Positions 1 to 12,013 of a stretch of DNA of 64,000 nt are shown piece after piece (the stretch's first letter is position 1; the number at the start of each line of letters is the position of its first letter). Source of the stretch: Plantago major (lineage: Eukaryota > Streptophyta > Magnoliopsida > Lamiales > Plantaginaceae); assembly GCA_026545765.1 (NCBI GenBank), contig CM048840.1, positions 55,056,580-55,120,579 of the forward strand, written 5' to 3'. Made by a program: the position numbers and the translations under genes. Below the pieces are notes generated by a model. The model worked only from the letters and a program-made list of their open reading frames with translations. It was not told the origin of the DNA and ran no database searches.

Positions 1-1192
1 ATGATGTCATTCATTAACACTCTGGAGGAGAGAGCTGAGCCCTTCAATTGGGGGAAGTACATCTTTCTGAGGTTTGTTGACAAACTTCAAAGCTTTGAGG
101 CTGTTGTGAAAGGTGATCATGTTGAGCCCAAGCATACTATCAGCTTTAGTCTGAAGATATGCTACATTCTGGAGAAGTTTGGCATAATGCTCAGGGGGAA
201 TGGAGAGATAGCAAACAATGATCTTATTTGCAAATACAATTGTGAAATGGAGGAGACGATGAAAGGCGTTTACGAGGAAAATGTTGTGCGAAGAAGAAAG
301 CGTGAAAGGAGGCAAGAAGAAGGCAGCTGCCAAGGAGAGCACTTCTCTGGTGGATACTGACACAAGGATATCTGAACCCAGTGCTGTAGATACCAATGGT
401 GGAGTTCAGATACAACACCATAGTGTTGCAGATATCACTGCCTCTGTCTAGCCAGCACTCCATAGTGCAAAAGATACCACTCTTTATGCCAAGAGTATTG
501 ATGTGTCCCAGCGCTGACTGCTGAAGAAGCAGATGAGTTGGACTTTGACCCATTCTTGGAAAGGAATGAGGTTGCTGATGAAGTCCCTACATCACAGGTT
601 ACTGAGAAAGTAACCATGTACAGAGGAAACACTCTTGCAGGGCCATCCACTTTCCAGGATATCAATGATGCCCTGATGAATGATGCAGTTGTACTTGATG
701 ACACCGCCAATGCATCAGTACAAAACATTGTTGCTGATCTGGATAGAACTATCAGTGTTGTTCCTTCTCCATCAAGATCCAAATCACCACAACCACAACA
801 ACCACAAGTATCCCAGACTTCTGCTGATCTAAGGGATGATTACTTGGTAGAAGCATTTGAGATGCATCAGGGAGCTGATGGTGTTGTTGAGATAAATCCT
901 ATGATTGAACAGGTTCCCCAACTCTCATCTGAGAGGGATCAACCTGATGTTGGAACTCAAGGAGATCACACAGGGGAGGCAACTGAGCCAAAGATTGGGG
1001 AAAGGCATGAAGTGCCAGAAACTTCAAACAAAGATGTTGTCAAGGGACAACAAGACCAACCTGAGTTCAAACCAATCAGCCTGACATTGATCAGGTTACT
1101 GAGTGGTTTAACTCTTTACTTGTAAAAATTCCATGTTTTCTGTCTTGTATCTTATTGTTTATTCTTTGTTACAGGATGAAGAAGAAACAAAG
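1..1192 (+). pseudogene. Copia accessory ORF fragment, copy E1 (cut by window edge)
   Basis: This is the middle of the accessory gene that this Copia family carries between pol and the 3' LTR. The first 119 codons match copy A (from about 23497) and copy E3 (from about 30470), sharing motifs such as NWGKY, FVDKLQSFE and LKICY. A basic tract follows (RRRKRERRQ, about residues 96-104). A stop at 358-360 breaks the frame, and reading resumes at 538-1125 with an acidic, Gln/Pro-rich stretch (QPQQPQ). At 1122-1174 a GT...TTACAG segment lies where copy E3 has intron 1. Similarity ends at 1192, where an Athila-type LTR starts. The gene start lies outside the window. The function is unknown; the identification rests on similarity to the other copies here. 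Confidence 0.75.
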
Positions 1193-1962
1193 TGATGCGC
1201 TCAGAAATTACTACTTATATTAACACAAGTAGAAAAGGCGATTATTATAGACAGACAAGGCTTTTAACCACAGGGTCGTTATCTCGATGAATTGATTAAG
1301 CTAGTTCTATAGAATAGTTTTGCTTGTGTTGGTTGTAAACAGATAGTGTGGATTGTGATACTTCAACCCTAGAATAAAATCTAACAATCCCAAGACAAGG
1401 TAATACCTAGATCATGCAATTCTACAAACAAAGAAGTTAAATAAATCCAATTAAGGATAAACTAGTAGCAGTTAATCACTTGCTATTGATAGTTCAACCA
1501 AATACGGGCTACAAGTACATAATCACTACAAAGAGCCTGTCATGAGCTATGTAATCATACGGATATGTTGCGTGTCAGTTCGCTTTCTACTTTGCTTCTC
1601 TGGACCGCGGTGAGCCTCCGTGTTGATGGAGCTCACCGCGGTGAGCCTCCCATCGGGGGAAACTCCCATTTTTCCCTCTTCTTCCTATTTTCACTCCCTT
1701 TTCTCAACCTCCTTATCACCTCCTTGGAGTAATGGCCCTCTACTTGGCCTTAGTGTGCTTCTAGAAGCTTGGATAAGTTTCAATTTGCACATTGGTCCTC
1801 CATCTTCTTGCCTTTTACCTAAAAACGCCTTAAAAAACTACAAAAACACACAAAAAAAATACCCAAACGTGAAAATACACTAAAACACTATAAAAAAATC
1901 TAAAGGACATAACAAAATACGTTAAAAAAGACTAAATGAGTCGTTAAAATATCGACTCATCA
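1193..1962 (-). repeat. Lone Athila-type LTR without target-site duplication
   Basis: Read on the minus strand, the segment starts TGATGAGTCG and ends GCGCATCA, like the other Athila-type LTRs in the window. It carries a perfect CTCACCGCGGTGAG palindrome near 1633-1646 with a related copy just upstream. No internal Athila sequence adjoins it. The flanking five bases (CAAAG left, ATTGT right) do not match, and the flanks are parts of two different Copia elements. It is therefore probably not a simple solo LTR but a product of recombination between elements. Confidence 0.7.
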
Positions 1963-2410
1963 ATTGTGATTATCTAGGTAAGTTTAACCCCAAGAGTGAA
2001 AAGGGGATTTTTGTTGGCTACTCCCTAAACAGTCATGCCTACAGGATTTATAATCCAAGGCTAAAGACTATTAGGAGTCAGTCAATGTTGTATTTGATGA
2101 CTCTACCAGTGTTGTAGGAGACCATGTTCTTGAAACAGGTAGCAAAGAAGTAGAGTCTATTCATACACCTAGAGCAGAAGACACATGAACTTTTGCACAA
2201 GAGTTGGAAAGAAGAGAAGCTGATTCTGCCAATTGTGTCCCGAGCACACCTGAGAACAATGAAGCAGAAGACACCAGTGTTCCCACTACACCTGCTAATG
2301 TTCTTCATCAACAGAAGAGTCAGATGTTGAATCAGAAGAAGAACATGTAGGAGATGCAGAAGGTAGACGAGATCCTCCTGCCAGAATCAGAAAGAATCAT
2401 CTTGTCACTC
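1963..2410 (+). pseudogene. Copia D integrase C-terminal part and linker
   Basis: The translation starting CDYLGKF and running through EKGIFVGYS and AYRIYNPR matches the well-known end of Ty1/copia integrase, just before the hydrophilic linker to reverse transcriptase. The catalytic integrase core is absent because the sequence is cut at 1962 by the Athila-type LTR. A frame change near 2100 and several stops make it non-coding. It leads directly into the RT of the same element at 2413. Confidence 0.7.
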
Positions 2411-2412
2411 GA

Positions 2413-4076
2413 GTGATTGGTGATCTAACTGATGGTGTACACAGAAGGCGCAAAGCAAGGGTCGACTATCGACACATGGTAAGATTGTGTGTGTGTGTGT
2501 GTGTGTCTACCACATCCCCAGAGGTACAGGTTTCTTGCTATGTCTCATCCACTGAACCAAAGAATGTTTCGAAAGCACATAAAGACATCCATTGGATAAA
2601 TGTTATGCAAGAAGAGCTACAACAATTCTCTAAAAACAATGTTTGGACTTTGGTCCCAAGGCTCCCAAAGGCTAATGTGATAGGAACTAAATGGATTTTC
2701 AACAATAAAAGTGATGAGAATGGTGTCATTGTTAAAAATAAGGCACGCCTTGTAGCTCAAGGTTTGACACAAGTTGAAGGCGTTGACTTTGATGAAACTT
2801 TTGCTCATGTTGCTAGGATTGAGTCTATTAGACTATTCCTTGCCATAGCATATTTTCTGAAACTCAAACTCTTTCAAATTGATGTCAAAGATGCATTTCT
2901 AAATGGATACATAGACAAAGAGGCCTTTGTCGAACAGCCAAAAGGTTTTGTTCACCCTTTTCACCCTGATTATGTCTTTAAGCTTCACAAAGCTTTGTAC
3001 GGGTTGAAACAAGCTCCTCGGGCTTGGTATTATAGGTTAACTATGTTTCTCTTGCAGTTTGGTTTTGTTCGAGGTGATGGTGATCGTACCTTGATTATTA
3101 TAAAACAAGACAAGGATGTCTGCATAGCTCAGATTTATGTAGATGATATTGTCTTTGGTTCCACTAATAAATCCATCAAGGATAAGTTTGTTAGCTCTAT
3201 GACAGGTACATTCGAGATGAGCATGATTGGAGAGCTGACATTCTTTTTAGGTCTACAAGTGAAACAACAACAAGATGGTCTGTTTCTTTCCCAGGAGAAG
3301 TATGCTAGGAATCTGGTCAAGTGATTTGGTTGGGAAGGTTCAAAACCTAGCAAAATTCCCATGTCTGCAAGTTCTAAAATCTCAAAGGATGATTCTGGAG
3401 ATAGTGTTGAAACTACATTTGCGAGTCCATGATAGCGAACTCCCATGTCAGTATCTCTCGTGACCCGTCCTGATATTATGTATGCAGTTTGTGTTTGTGC
3501 AGTGCAGGCGGACCACATACTTCACACCTTAATCTTTGTCAAGAAGATCTTGAAGTACATCTCTGGACAACAAACTTGGGCATATGGTACTCAAGAGATA
3601 CTAACTCCAACTTAGTTAGGTTTAGTGATTCTGACTGGGCCAGAGACTTAGACGACAGAAAATACACAAGTGGTGGGCGTTTTTATTTAGGTAATAATTT
3701 GGTCTCTTGGTATAGTAAGAAACGAAATTGCGTGTCTCTTTCCACTGCTGAGTCTGAGTACATAGCAGAAAGAAGTTGTGTAACCCAGTTAGTATGGCTA
3801 AAACATATGTTACATGACTATGGTTTGATAAGTGACACCCTCCTAATTTTCTATGATAATTTGAGCGCCATAAACATATCTAGAAATCCAGTACAGCATT
3901 CTAGAACCAAACACATTGATATTAGACATCATTTCTTAAGAGATTTGGTGGATGCTAAGAGTATTCTCATAGAACATATAGAGACCACACATCAACTTGT
4001 TGATATATTTACTAAACCTTTAAATAGTGAGAGATTCTTCAGTTTGAGGAAGTCTCTTGGTATGTGTGTTGTCTGA
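2413..4076 (+). pseudogene. Copia D reverse transcriptase and RNase H
   Basis: This is Ty1/copia pol, which copies element RNA into DNA. The RT part (2413-3324) shows GTKWIF, ARLVAQGL, QIDVKDAFLNG, LYGLKQAPRAWY and the active-site motif YVDD (near 3138), followed by ELTFFLGLQV. A TGA at 3322-3324 ends this frame inside the thumb. RNase H continues in another frame at 3489-4076 with DSDWA, LSTAESEY and the closing DIRHHFLRD and DIFTKPL. The RT differs clearly from that of Copia A and C, so this is a second Copia lineage. A (GT)n run at 2486-2506 lies in the linker. The Sirevirus-like placement is inferred from the downstream ORF. Confidence 0.9.
2486..2506. repeat. (GT)n microsatellite
   Basis: A short uninterrupted TG run in the Copia D linker between integrase and RT. 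It is in frame with the RT ORF and would add Val/Cys codons. Confidence 0.9.
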
Positions 4077-4148
4077 GACTGTGAACATTCAAGTGTTGCG
4101 ATAACACCACTGGCTAACACTATAGATTGCATGTGGTGTGTAGGTCTA

Positions 4149-4151
<3 letters not shown>

Positions 4152-4206
<55 letters not shown>
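4152..4206. repeat. (CT)n microsatellite
   Basis: About 27 CT units lie between the RNase H stop (4076) and the downstream ORF of Copia D, in what would be the leader of that ORF. A pyrimidine tract here may simply be slippage; no function can be shown. Confidence 0.95.
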
Positions 4207-4211
<5 letters not shown>

Positions 4212-4407
4212 ACGTTGTTTCACCTAGAGGATTAAAGGATTATTCTGATCCATAGCCACAAAAGCCCACAAACCAGGCCCAACACTCTCAAGCCTATGAC
4301 CTAAACCTATTTTTCCTTATTTACACCTTCCCCGTGTACTTAACCGATACAAACCTGTTCCCTCTCCTCACTAAATTTCAAACACTCTCTTCTCTCACCC
4401 ATGATCT

Positions 4408-5540
4408 TTGAACTGCAAAATCCACCAATTTCAATGGCTCCCCTTTCCCTCTCACAAAAATCTCTTAGGCGGAACCCTAGTTGGGGACTTGGTCCTAAAC
4501 TGCTCCGGTGGAAACGACATCGTTCTGGGTCGAAGAAGAAGAAGAAGAAGAAGAAGAAGAAGAAGATTTTCGATCTCACAGCCAAAACAACCCTACATCA
4601 TCTCTACTCTGGAAATAGAGGATATCGGTACCGAAAGGCCCGAATTAGTGGCTTCCAGCCCGCCTAAGCAGAATTTGGAGATTATCGATCTCGACATTGA
4701 TGAAACTGGTGCTGCTGAGGAGTCTGATAATGGTATTCCTGTCGATCCTGAGGTATTGCTTGACTTTAAATCTCTTGCTTTTAATGCTCGATTTGAAACA
4801 AAGGAGATTAGGGTTAAGTGGAAAACCCTAGGTAAAAGGAAGATTTGGGTTGAAAAGATTATGCATGAGGGTGATTTTAAACAACATAGGGTGTTTGAAT
4901 TCCTCACCAGTCGGGGTATTATTGTATCTGTTTCTCAGTCTGGGTCCTATGTTGTTGATTTTGTCAAAGAGTTCTATTGCACTCTGTCTGTGCACTGTGA
5001 TAATCCCCTTTCCCCCAAGTATTACAAGGCTTTCGTGCGTGGCAAAATTTATGATTTTAGTCCTGCCTTAATTAATACTGCATGGGGTTTGAGTTCTATT
5101 TCTAAGGATGAGAATGATGAGGAGTTGGATATGAATGAGGTAATGTCTATGGTGACTGGTGGTAGATTCACTGAATGGTCTGCTAAGCTGAAACTGGTTA
5201 ATGTAACCTCTCTATGTGGAGTGTTGCAAAAGATAGCCACCAACAACTAGGTACCGTCCTCTAATCCCTCCTACCTGACCAATGAGCTTGGGGGTCTTAC
5301 TGTATAAATTAGTCAAAGGAATCCCTGTTGATCTTGGTTCCCGGATTTTTGCCACCATCTGTGCTTGCCCACATAAGAAAGGCACCAAGAATATTTTTCC
5401 CTTTCCCTGTCTTATCTATAAGATTTAGCGGATCAAGGCTTTGTTCCCAATGACAAGGAAGTGGTGATAGAGAATACTCAGGTGATGAAGATTGCTAAGG
5501 TGATGGTGTTTGGTAACAGGGTCCATGATCTTCCCTGGGC
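4408..5540 (+). pseudogene. Copia D downstream ORF, putative plant transposon protein type
   Basis: An open frame of 280 codons (4408-5250) follows RNase H by about 330 bp; decayed similarity continues to about 5540. After an Arg run made by an (AAG)n repeat (4532-4566) comes an acidic stretch, then a block with VKEFYC, FVRGKIYDFSP and LINTAWGL. That block matches the pattern of the domain annotated 'putative plant transposon protein' (PF20167) as I remember it, and resembles the Athila-1 ORF at 17990-18060. A competing start at 4434 reads MAPLSLSQ in the next frame and enters the AAG run as lysines. The original N-terminus may therefore have used that frame before the repeat changed length. 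No signal peptide or membrane segment is visible. The function is unknown. Confidence 0.65.
4532..4566. repeat. (AAG)n microsatellite inside an ORF
   Basis: A trinucleotide run encoding polyArg in the open frame and polyLys in the frame of the alternative start at 4434. Length change by one or two bases here would switch the reading frame of the ORF. Confidence 0.9.
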
Positions 5541-8391
5541 ATTCTTCAGTTGTGGCGGATGCCCAGTCAGTAACATAGAGACTTCCTTTCCACCTAGCAA
5601 CCAAGACTACCTGCTTTGACTCATTGTCAATAAGTTTGCAGAGATTTGATTTGATCTTCACTTAGAACCCCTTGTCAGCAAATTGACTCATACTAAGAAT
5701 ATTATATTTCAATCCCTTCACATGTAGTAATCCAGTGATTGTGAGGGCTCCCAATTGTAGATCTCCAAATCCTACGGTTGGATTCACTTCTTCTCCGGCA
5801 AATCTGATATCTGTAGTTAACCAGATTTGCTTTTTCTCCTGTCATGTGCTTCCCACATCCACTATCAAAATGCCACGTTGGATTCTTCTTTCGAGTGTTC
5901 TGCACAAAACAGGAAACATGGAGTTAGGTTCGCATTCCAACAATGGAACCATCTAGACTAATGTATCTCCCAGTAGGAATCCATTTTTGAATGAATCTCT
6001 TAGGAGTTTGCTTTTGTCTAGCAGGAATATAAGGAGGTATTCTAGGTAAATGACTAGTATCATTATTATCAAGAACTATTTTTCTTCTAGGTGTGTTCCT
6101 GAGTGCTCCTCGTGGTGCTCTTAGATACCTGTCAGGTTGCTGAGTCTGCTTTTCAGCGAACTGAGCTTTCCTATTCAGATTTCTTCTAGCCCTGGCATTC
6201 AGATTGCTTGTGGTTTGATCTTTCTTCCACTTATGATGATTGTTGTGAGCAACCCTAGCTTTTATCCATCGTTCTTGCTCTAGTTTGTATTCATGAGCAA
6301 GTTATTTTTCGATGGCTTTGTAGCCAATGCCATTTCGAGCACGAGGTGCTGACTGAGATCTCCTCTCAAGAGCCTTACTAATCTCTGGGTCATCTTTCTT
6401 TCCAGAAAAAGTGTCATTAGAGAATTTTCCAGCTCCAGCAATCTTCCCTTTCGAGCACGAGGTGCTGACTGAGCCTTACACTTTTTAGTGTGGTGTTCCT
6501 TTTTCAGAACATTCCCATCAGATTTCTTTGGGACTTGTTTTTCCCTCAAAGGCATAGTCGCAATTGCATTTCCTTTGTCAGCAACTTTAGCTTTCTGACC
6601 AATGCTATAGGTTGTTTTGGAATCACCTTGCTGACCTTTAACAAATGTCATTCTTTTTCAGAATGGTAGAAGTATTTGTTTGAGTGTCCAGTCTAAGTCC
6701 TCCTTTCTCTGAGGCATCTCTTAAATAAGAGTGTAATTCAGTTAGAGTGTCACAAGCTTTAGCATAGGACTGAAATGAAACTTTCTTTTCTTTGATTTCA
6801 GTATTCTCAATGAGAATTTTATCAAAGTTCCTTTGAAGTTCCTCCATTTCTTCCTTGTGCTTTTTAGTAGTCTCAACTATATGAGCTTTCAGGAATGCAT
6901 TCTTAGCATCCTTTGATTCAGATACCTTGTGCATTTGTGCACACTCCTTTTCAAGAGATTTCTTTTCTTCTTCTAGAATTTTGGTTCTAGCTTGGACAAC
7001 CATGAATTCTCTCGCATAAAGATCAAGCTCATTTCTGAGGTGTTCTAGATCTTTGATTCCTTCATCGTCACTCTCATAATTTACAAATCGAGAAATAGTG
7101 ATTACCTCATCTACCATTAAGCATGGCTCGATGTTGAACTAATCTGGATAGACCTCATCAGCAACTCCACGCATTTCTTTCTTCTTATGACCGAAGTCAA
7201 CCAATTCATGAGTGATGCCACACAACTCTGGTGAAGGTAGTTTGGAATCATCTGAGTCTTCATCCTCAGCCTCAGAGTCAAGATCAAGAGCATCCAATTG
7301 AATTTGAATCTTTTTCCTTTCCTCAGTGAGCATGGCTCTCTGGCCTCTCTTGAAATTTCTTCTATCTTTCTTGTCACCTGTCTTTAGCTTGTTGTAAGCT
7401 TAGTAGTCTCTTTTGAAGTACTAGGTTTCTGACAATAGAAACAGATATCATTTCCGATTTCTGCTCCCTCAGTACTTGATGCTTGCTGAGCAAGCTTGTT
7501 CAGCTTCTCTTTGGTCCTTCTTCTTTCAATTTTCTGACTTATGTATTTTCTCATATATGCTTTACAGCAAGAGCATTTTCCTCAGTCACCTCTTTGGTAT
7601 CCTTCTTTTCAGAAGTATCTTGAGTTATGAGAGCAATATTCTGCGATGTTTCAGCAGTCATATATCCTCTTTGCTTTGTCTCATAGTTGACAGTTGCCAA
7701 GTGCGAGAAAAGCTCCACTGGTGTGATGTCGGGCATTCCTTGATTGAAGTAGAAATACTGAGTATGTTCCCAATTTTGATTCAAGCTTCTAATGATAGTC
7801 TTAACCTTTTCAGCGTTAGAATATCTTTCACTCTCTCCAAGTGCAACCATATCACTTATCAGTGTTGTAAACCTGAAATCAAGTTCTTCAAGTGTCTCAG
7901 TGGGACCTTGTTTGAAATTTTGGAATTTTAGCTTCAAAACTTCGAACTTGTTTTCCTTGGTTTTCTCAGTGCCGGCACAGATTTCTTCAATCAGTGACCA
8001 AGCATCTTTCATCATTTTAGTACCTCCACAGTTTGCACTGTATATGATCTGGAGTAGAACGTATAATGATGTTTCTTGCTTGACCATCCAGCCTGTTCCT
8101 CTTGGAATCTTCAGATGTCCAGAGGTGTCTGGGCTTTGCTTCATAAGCAATGGCTCCTGTTGGTCTTGCGCCTGATGTAGTGCTAGATGTTGAGGATCCA
8201 ACAACATCTATAGTATCCTTGTCTGGACCACTGGAAACTTCAGTGACTTGTTTCTCTTGACGAATGACAATTGGGCCATTCTTTATCACTTTGATCATTT
8301 CATCACCGATGGCTTCCAGGTGAAGCATCATGTTGTTCTTCCATTTCTCATAGTTTTCTGGCTTGAGAGTTGGTGCATCGCATAGAGACAT
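5541..8391 (-). pseudogene. Copia B gag, protease and start of integrase region
   Basis: This is the 5' half of a Sirevirus-like Copia read from right to left. Gag starts at ATG 8391 (MSLCDAPTLKPENYEKWK) and shows the typical Copia gag core (AWSLIEEI, LEELDFRFTTLI, VKTIIRSLNQNWEH) to about 7600. A zinc-knuckle start (CFYC) near 7440 has lost its His and last Cys. A long coiled-coil region (7117-6638; KILEEEKKSLEKE) follows, as in Sirevirus Gag. The protease motif DSGCGKHMTG lies near 5860, then the pre-integrase block (LIDNES, GSLYVTDWASA) ends at about 5550 against the Copia D ORF. RT, RNase H and the 3' LTR are missing. Several stops and frame changes make it inactive. Confidence 0.85.
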
Positions 8392-8496
8392 CCTGCAGCA
8401 AACACACAAAAAAAAAAAAAAGCATGTGTAGGTGGTGAGCTGTTAGTAGGCACTTATCTAGGATCTAGGTTCAGTGCAGAAATTAAAGAACCTCCT

Positions 8497-8508
8497 GCTC
8501 TGATACCA
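8497..8508 (-). promoter_or_regulatory. Primer binding site of Copia B (initiator tRNA-Met type)
   Basis: On the minus strand the sequence is TGGTATCAGAGC, the standard Ty1/copia primer site complementary to the 3' end of initiator tRNA-Met. It lies two bases inside the LTR boundary at 8511, which fixes the LTR end. Confidence 0.93.
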
Positions 8509-8510
8509 CT

Positions 8511-11500
8511 TGTTGGTCCAGATAACGGCAATGTAAAAGACTAAGGAGGGATAGTCTTTTCAACTTTTGTCGATAAAAATAGTTTCTCAAATATCTTTAC
8601 AGGTATCTGATACTTATATTCAGAGAGAAAGACTTTTATGATAAGTGCGTGTGTCAATAAGCAGTAAGGTGTGTAAATACTCAACAAGCAATAAATAAAC
8701 AATAAGAGAAGTACAGTAAGTAAATAACATAAGGCTTTTATAGTGGTATCGGCGTAATCCTTCAACTAATCCACTCGCCCTATCTCAGGACTTGAATCCG
8801 CTAAGATAAGATTATGAGTTCTACTTACAAAATATCTCTTGATCCCTTTTACACTAGGCTCCCAACCAAGTGTTCCCCCTGAGTTATTCCCCGGCTTTCT
8901 CAACCAAGTACTTCCTCTACTCAATAACCTTTTAGCTATTCCTTAGTTTCCCAAACTAAGTACTTCCTCTGCTCAATGCCTGTTTGGTGTTGGATATGGT
9001 AGTTTGTTAGGTGAGCTAGCTCTTATAACTTATTCAGTTATCTCAGAGAGCTCTCTAAAATTAATCTTCCTTAATACTCTTTTCAGTGTATGGGAAGTTG
9101 TTCTTTACTGGCCCAACTCTTGATGTTATTCAAGAGAATGAATCTCAGATATCAGTCACAACTTTATCCTTGGATTCAACTCCTTCACAATATACAATTC
9201 TTGTTAAGGATCTGGACACTTAGAACTTTCGTGCTACTTAGAATTCAAGAGCTTTGGTTGCAACTATAAGCTAGTGAGTAAGTAGGTAGAAGGCTTGTAT
9301 GCTTGAATGTAAGTTTGTAGTTCCTGCATGTTAAGTGTGTCTTTCAAGCATTCTAAGTGTGATATTTATAGTTGAAAATTATGCCGTTTGAATAGTATCT
9401 GTTAGGCATAATGTAATTCAAACTATTGATATCTGAAGATAGTACTGCAGTGAGCTTTGTCTCTTTTCATAGTTTTCCTCTTTTGTTCAGTGTACTATCT
9501 TTTGTCCTGTAGTCTCGACGGAGCAATGCAAGCTATCTGAGGCTTTGCATGTCCTTACTCAGTGAGCATTGGGTATCAGAAACCTATAGAAATATTTGTC
9601 TTCCAAAGACACTTAATTTCTTCAAGGTATCTGAGCCAAGGTATCTGAGGAGACATTTCTCTTTATTCTTGAGCAATATTTTGTGTAGTCTCTTGATCTT
9701 CAATAATGAGCTCCTTCCTGCTGGATGCTTGCTTCTTGGTCTTCTTCAAAGATATAAAAATTACAATCTGAGACCTAACATCCTATACAAGATTTGCTAG
9801 ACTAACATACTCAGTAAGCTTCATCTTTTACAATGTTCAAGTGAACTAAGAGTACTAGTGTAACAGCCCGAAAATTCATAAATCGAATTAAAACGTTTTA
9901 AAGCGAATCGAGCGTCAAAGTATAATTCGTGTTGGTTGGATTGTTGGCCCAATGTTTTGCCTCTTCAACTTCAGCCCAAGTCTTCCATCTTTTAAGCCCA
10001 TTCATTCTTAAACCTAGTCCAAACTCATTGATTACTCAGTTAAAGGCCAATTAAACTCTTTACTGAATCAGAAACGCTTCCTGCCTTGTGTTATCACGTT
10101 CCCCCGCCTCTCCCTTCACACCAGCGTTGGTTTTCTTTGTCTACGGTAAGACAATTGTTCTTCTTCCCTTCTTTTGTCATCCATTGAGGAATCTATGCCC
10201 TAATTATCCTTATTGTTCTTCTTCGAATTGAGGAGTAGCAGAGCTTGAGTTTGGAGAAGGAGGCGTTAGATTATACGGTTGAGGAATTAAGCTTTTAAGA
10301 GCGTTCCTGCATTCACGTTTATATGTTAATTATTATAATTATAAGTTATGTTATATGCAAGTTCCCGTAAGGTTTTATTCACGGTTATTTGGTTAATTGT
10401 CATGTTATGATATGTTGCAATGCTTTAAGGTGTGATATTTATATGTCATGAATGCCATGCCCGAAAAGGAGTGTTGAAACTATGCCATGGTCTCTCTGAG
10501 TATTGTTTATGTTGTATGCTACAAATCCATGAGCCGGTCTTAATTATTTGATAACGGTTGTAATTAGGATGGTGATGTTTTGATTAATTTGGGATCATTA
10601 GTTTTTCCCAATGGGTTGTTGCTGCTCGTAAATACAACAGTGAAGGAAAAGTTAATTTGTAAAGTAACCATGTTTATGTTATTCGGTGCTGTAAGACAAT
10701 AGTAGAAAAGAGAGGATCATGTTGTGTTTAAAGATTGATTAATTAAGTTGATTGAGATTTTTTTATTGTGATTATAGAAGATGAACGCGAGCATGTGCAG
10801 ATTAGTTAAATGATGCCAACTTGATTTTATTAGCCAAGTTCAATGTTGGTCCTTTTATTTACAAGGAAGGTTTGCTAAATTGCTAGTTCTTATGGATGTT
10901 TAGCTAGGTTTATCTACATGGATCGATCTGGTGGTTGATGGCGATTTTTGTAATTAAGTTTTGATGCATGACTTTGGTTGATGAGTTTGTTATTAATACT
11001 ATGATCAGGATTATTGATTCATGAAATTTCATGGTTGGTTTTGTTATAACATGTATTCCAGATTAATGTTTCAGGATATGCTCTTCTGTTCAACCATGTT
11101 TCAGATTCATTATTGTTTGCACACACATTAGTCCATACATTCATGAGTTGAGTTTAGGGCTATGCATTCACTTTAAAAGATCTTAAAGATTTCAAGTAAG
11201 TTTCAAGGTTTAAAAAAAAGTAAGGGCTCGTAAGGACACCACCCTAAGAATTTGTGGCAATTTCAAGAGTATCGGCTAGAGTGTGATTAGTGCCTCTAGT
11301 CGTGTTTTAAGAGTTTTAAGACGCCACCATGGGCTGGGGTAGGACCTTGCGATGCCAAGTGAGCTCGCGAAACATGTTAAGATTTTAAGACGTTTCAAGA
11401 GAAAGTTTCAAGACAAGTTTCAAGTTCAAGTTAAAGAGTTTTAAAGAATAGCAAGTTCAAGTTCAAGTTCAGAGTTTAAATAGTGTCAAGTCAGGTCATA

Positions 11501-12013
11501 GGTTGCATTGCATTAATCAAGATTAAAAAATTTAAAAGACATGAAGATAGAACTTTAGGTCATGGCACGTGCATGGAGCTTGCTCAGTCAGTGGTCACGA
11601 CTGACCCCTTTTTAAAATATCTATTTTAGGTATTTGAAGCCGAGCTATTGGAGTGGAGCGTTGTCGTTGCAGTGATCACTACCAGAAGCATCTTTACTAT
11701 TTTTGGTTTTAACGATTTTCAAGACTATTTATTATTGCAAGATTTTACAATTTTATAGTTCCGCTGCATATTTTTAGTTCACGGTTTAGAATCAAGAATT
11801 TTCATATCAAGTTTAAGGACGGTCAAAGCGTCAAACTACGTTTTAAAATTTCAAAAGTCAAGTTCGTCGAATTTATAAGCTCACGAATTAGCGCGAGTCA
11901 TATTTTCGTTAGTTCGTATTTATAAAATTCGGGGCGCTACAACTAGTTACCTTTCTGAACTAAGATAAGTCATTAGGGTTTACTGATCAAAATCTAAACA
12001 GATATTCCTAACA
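8511..12013 (-). repeat. Copia B 5' LTR, split by a solo Gypsy LTR
   Basis: On the minus strand the LTR starts TGTTAGGAATATCTG (ending at 12013) and finishes ATCTGGACCAACA at 8511, next to the PBS. It is homologous to the LTRs at 35718-37346 and 49658-51182. Removing the insertion at 9859-11941 leaves about 1.4 kb. The right flank (12014) is Copia A RT in the opposite orientation, reading APVARLE at the junction, so B inserted into or was joined to Copia A. The matching left LTR of B is missing, so the TSD cannot be checked. Confidence 0.88.
9859..11941 (+). mobile_element. Solo Gypsy LTR (Tekay/Del-like) with 5-bp TSD
   Basis: The 2,083-bp segment starts TGTAACAGCCCG and ends GGGGCGCTACA, an imperfect inverted repeat with TG...CA ends. 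It is flanked by ACTAG at 9854-9858 and 11942-11946. It contains no ORF and no PBS or PPT outside it. Size and termini fit LTRs of Tekay/Del-type chromoviruses; the lineage is inference. It entered the Copia B LTR after that element was in place and was then reduced to one LTR. Confidence 0.88.

Noticed and set aside
3992..4213. Minus-strand ORF rich in Arg-Glu repeats
   Set aside because: It is the (CT)n microsatellite read in reverse.
9859..11941. Host gene or promoter in the 2-kb stretch without ORFs
   Set aside because: TG...CA ends and the ACTAG duplication show that it is a solo LTR.
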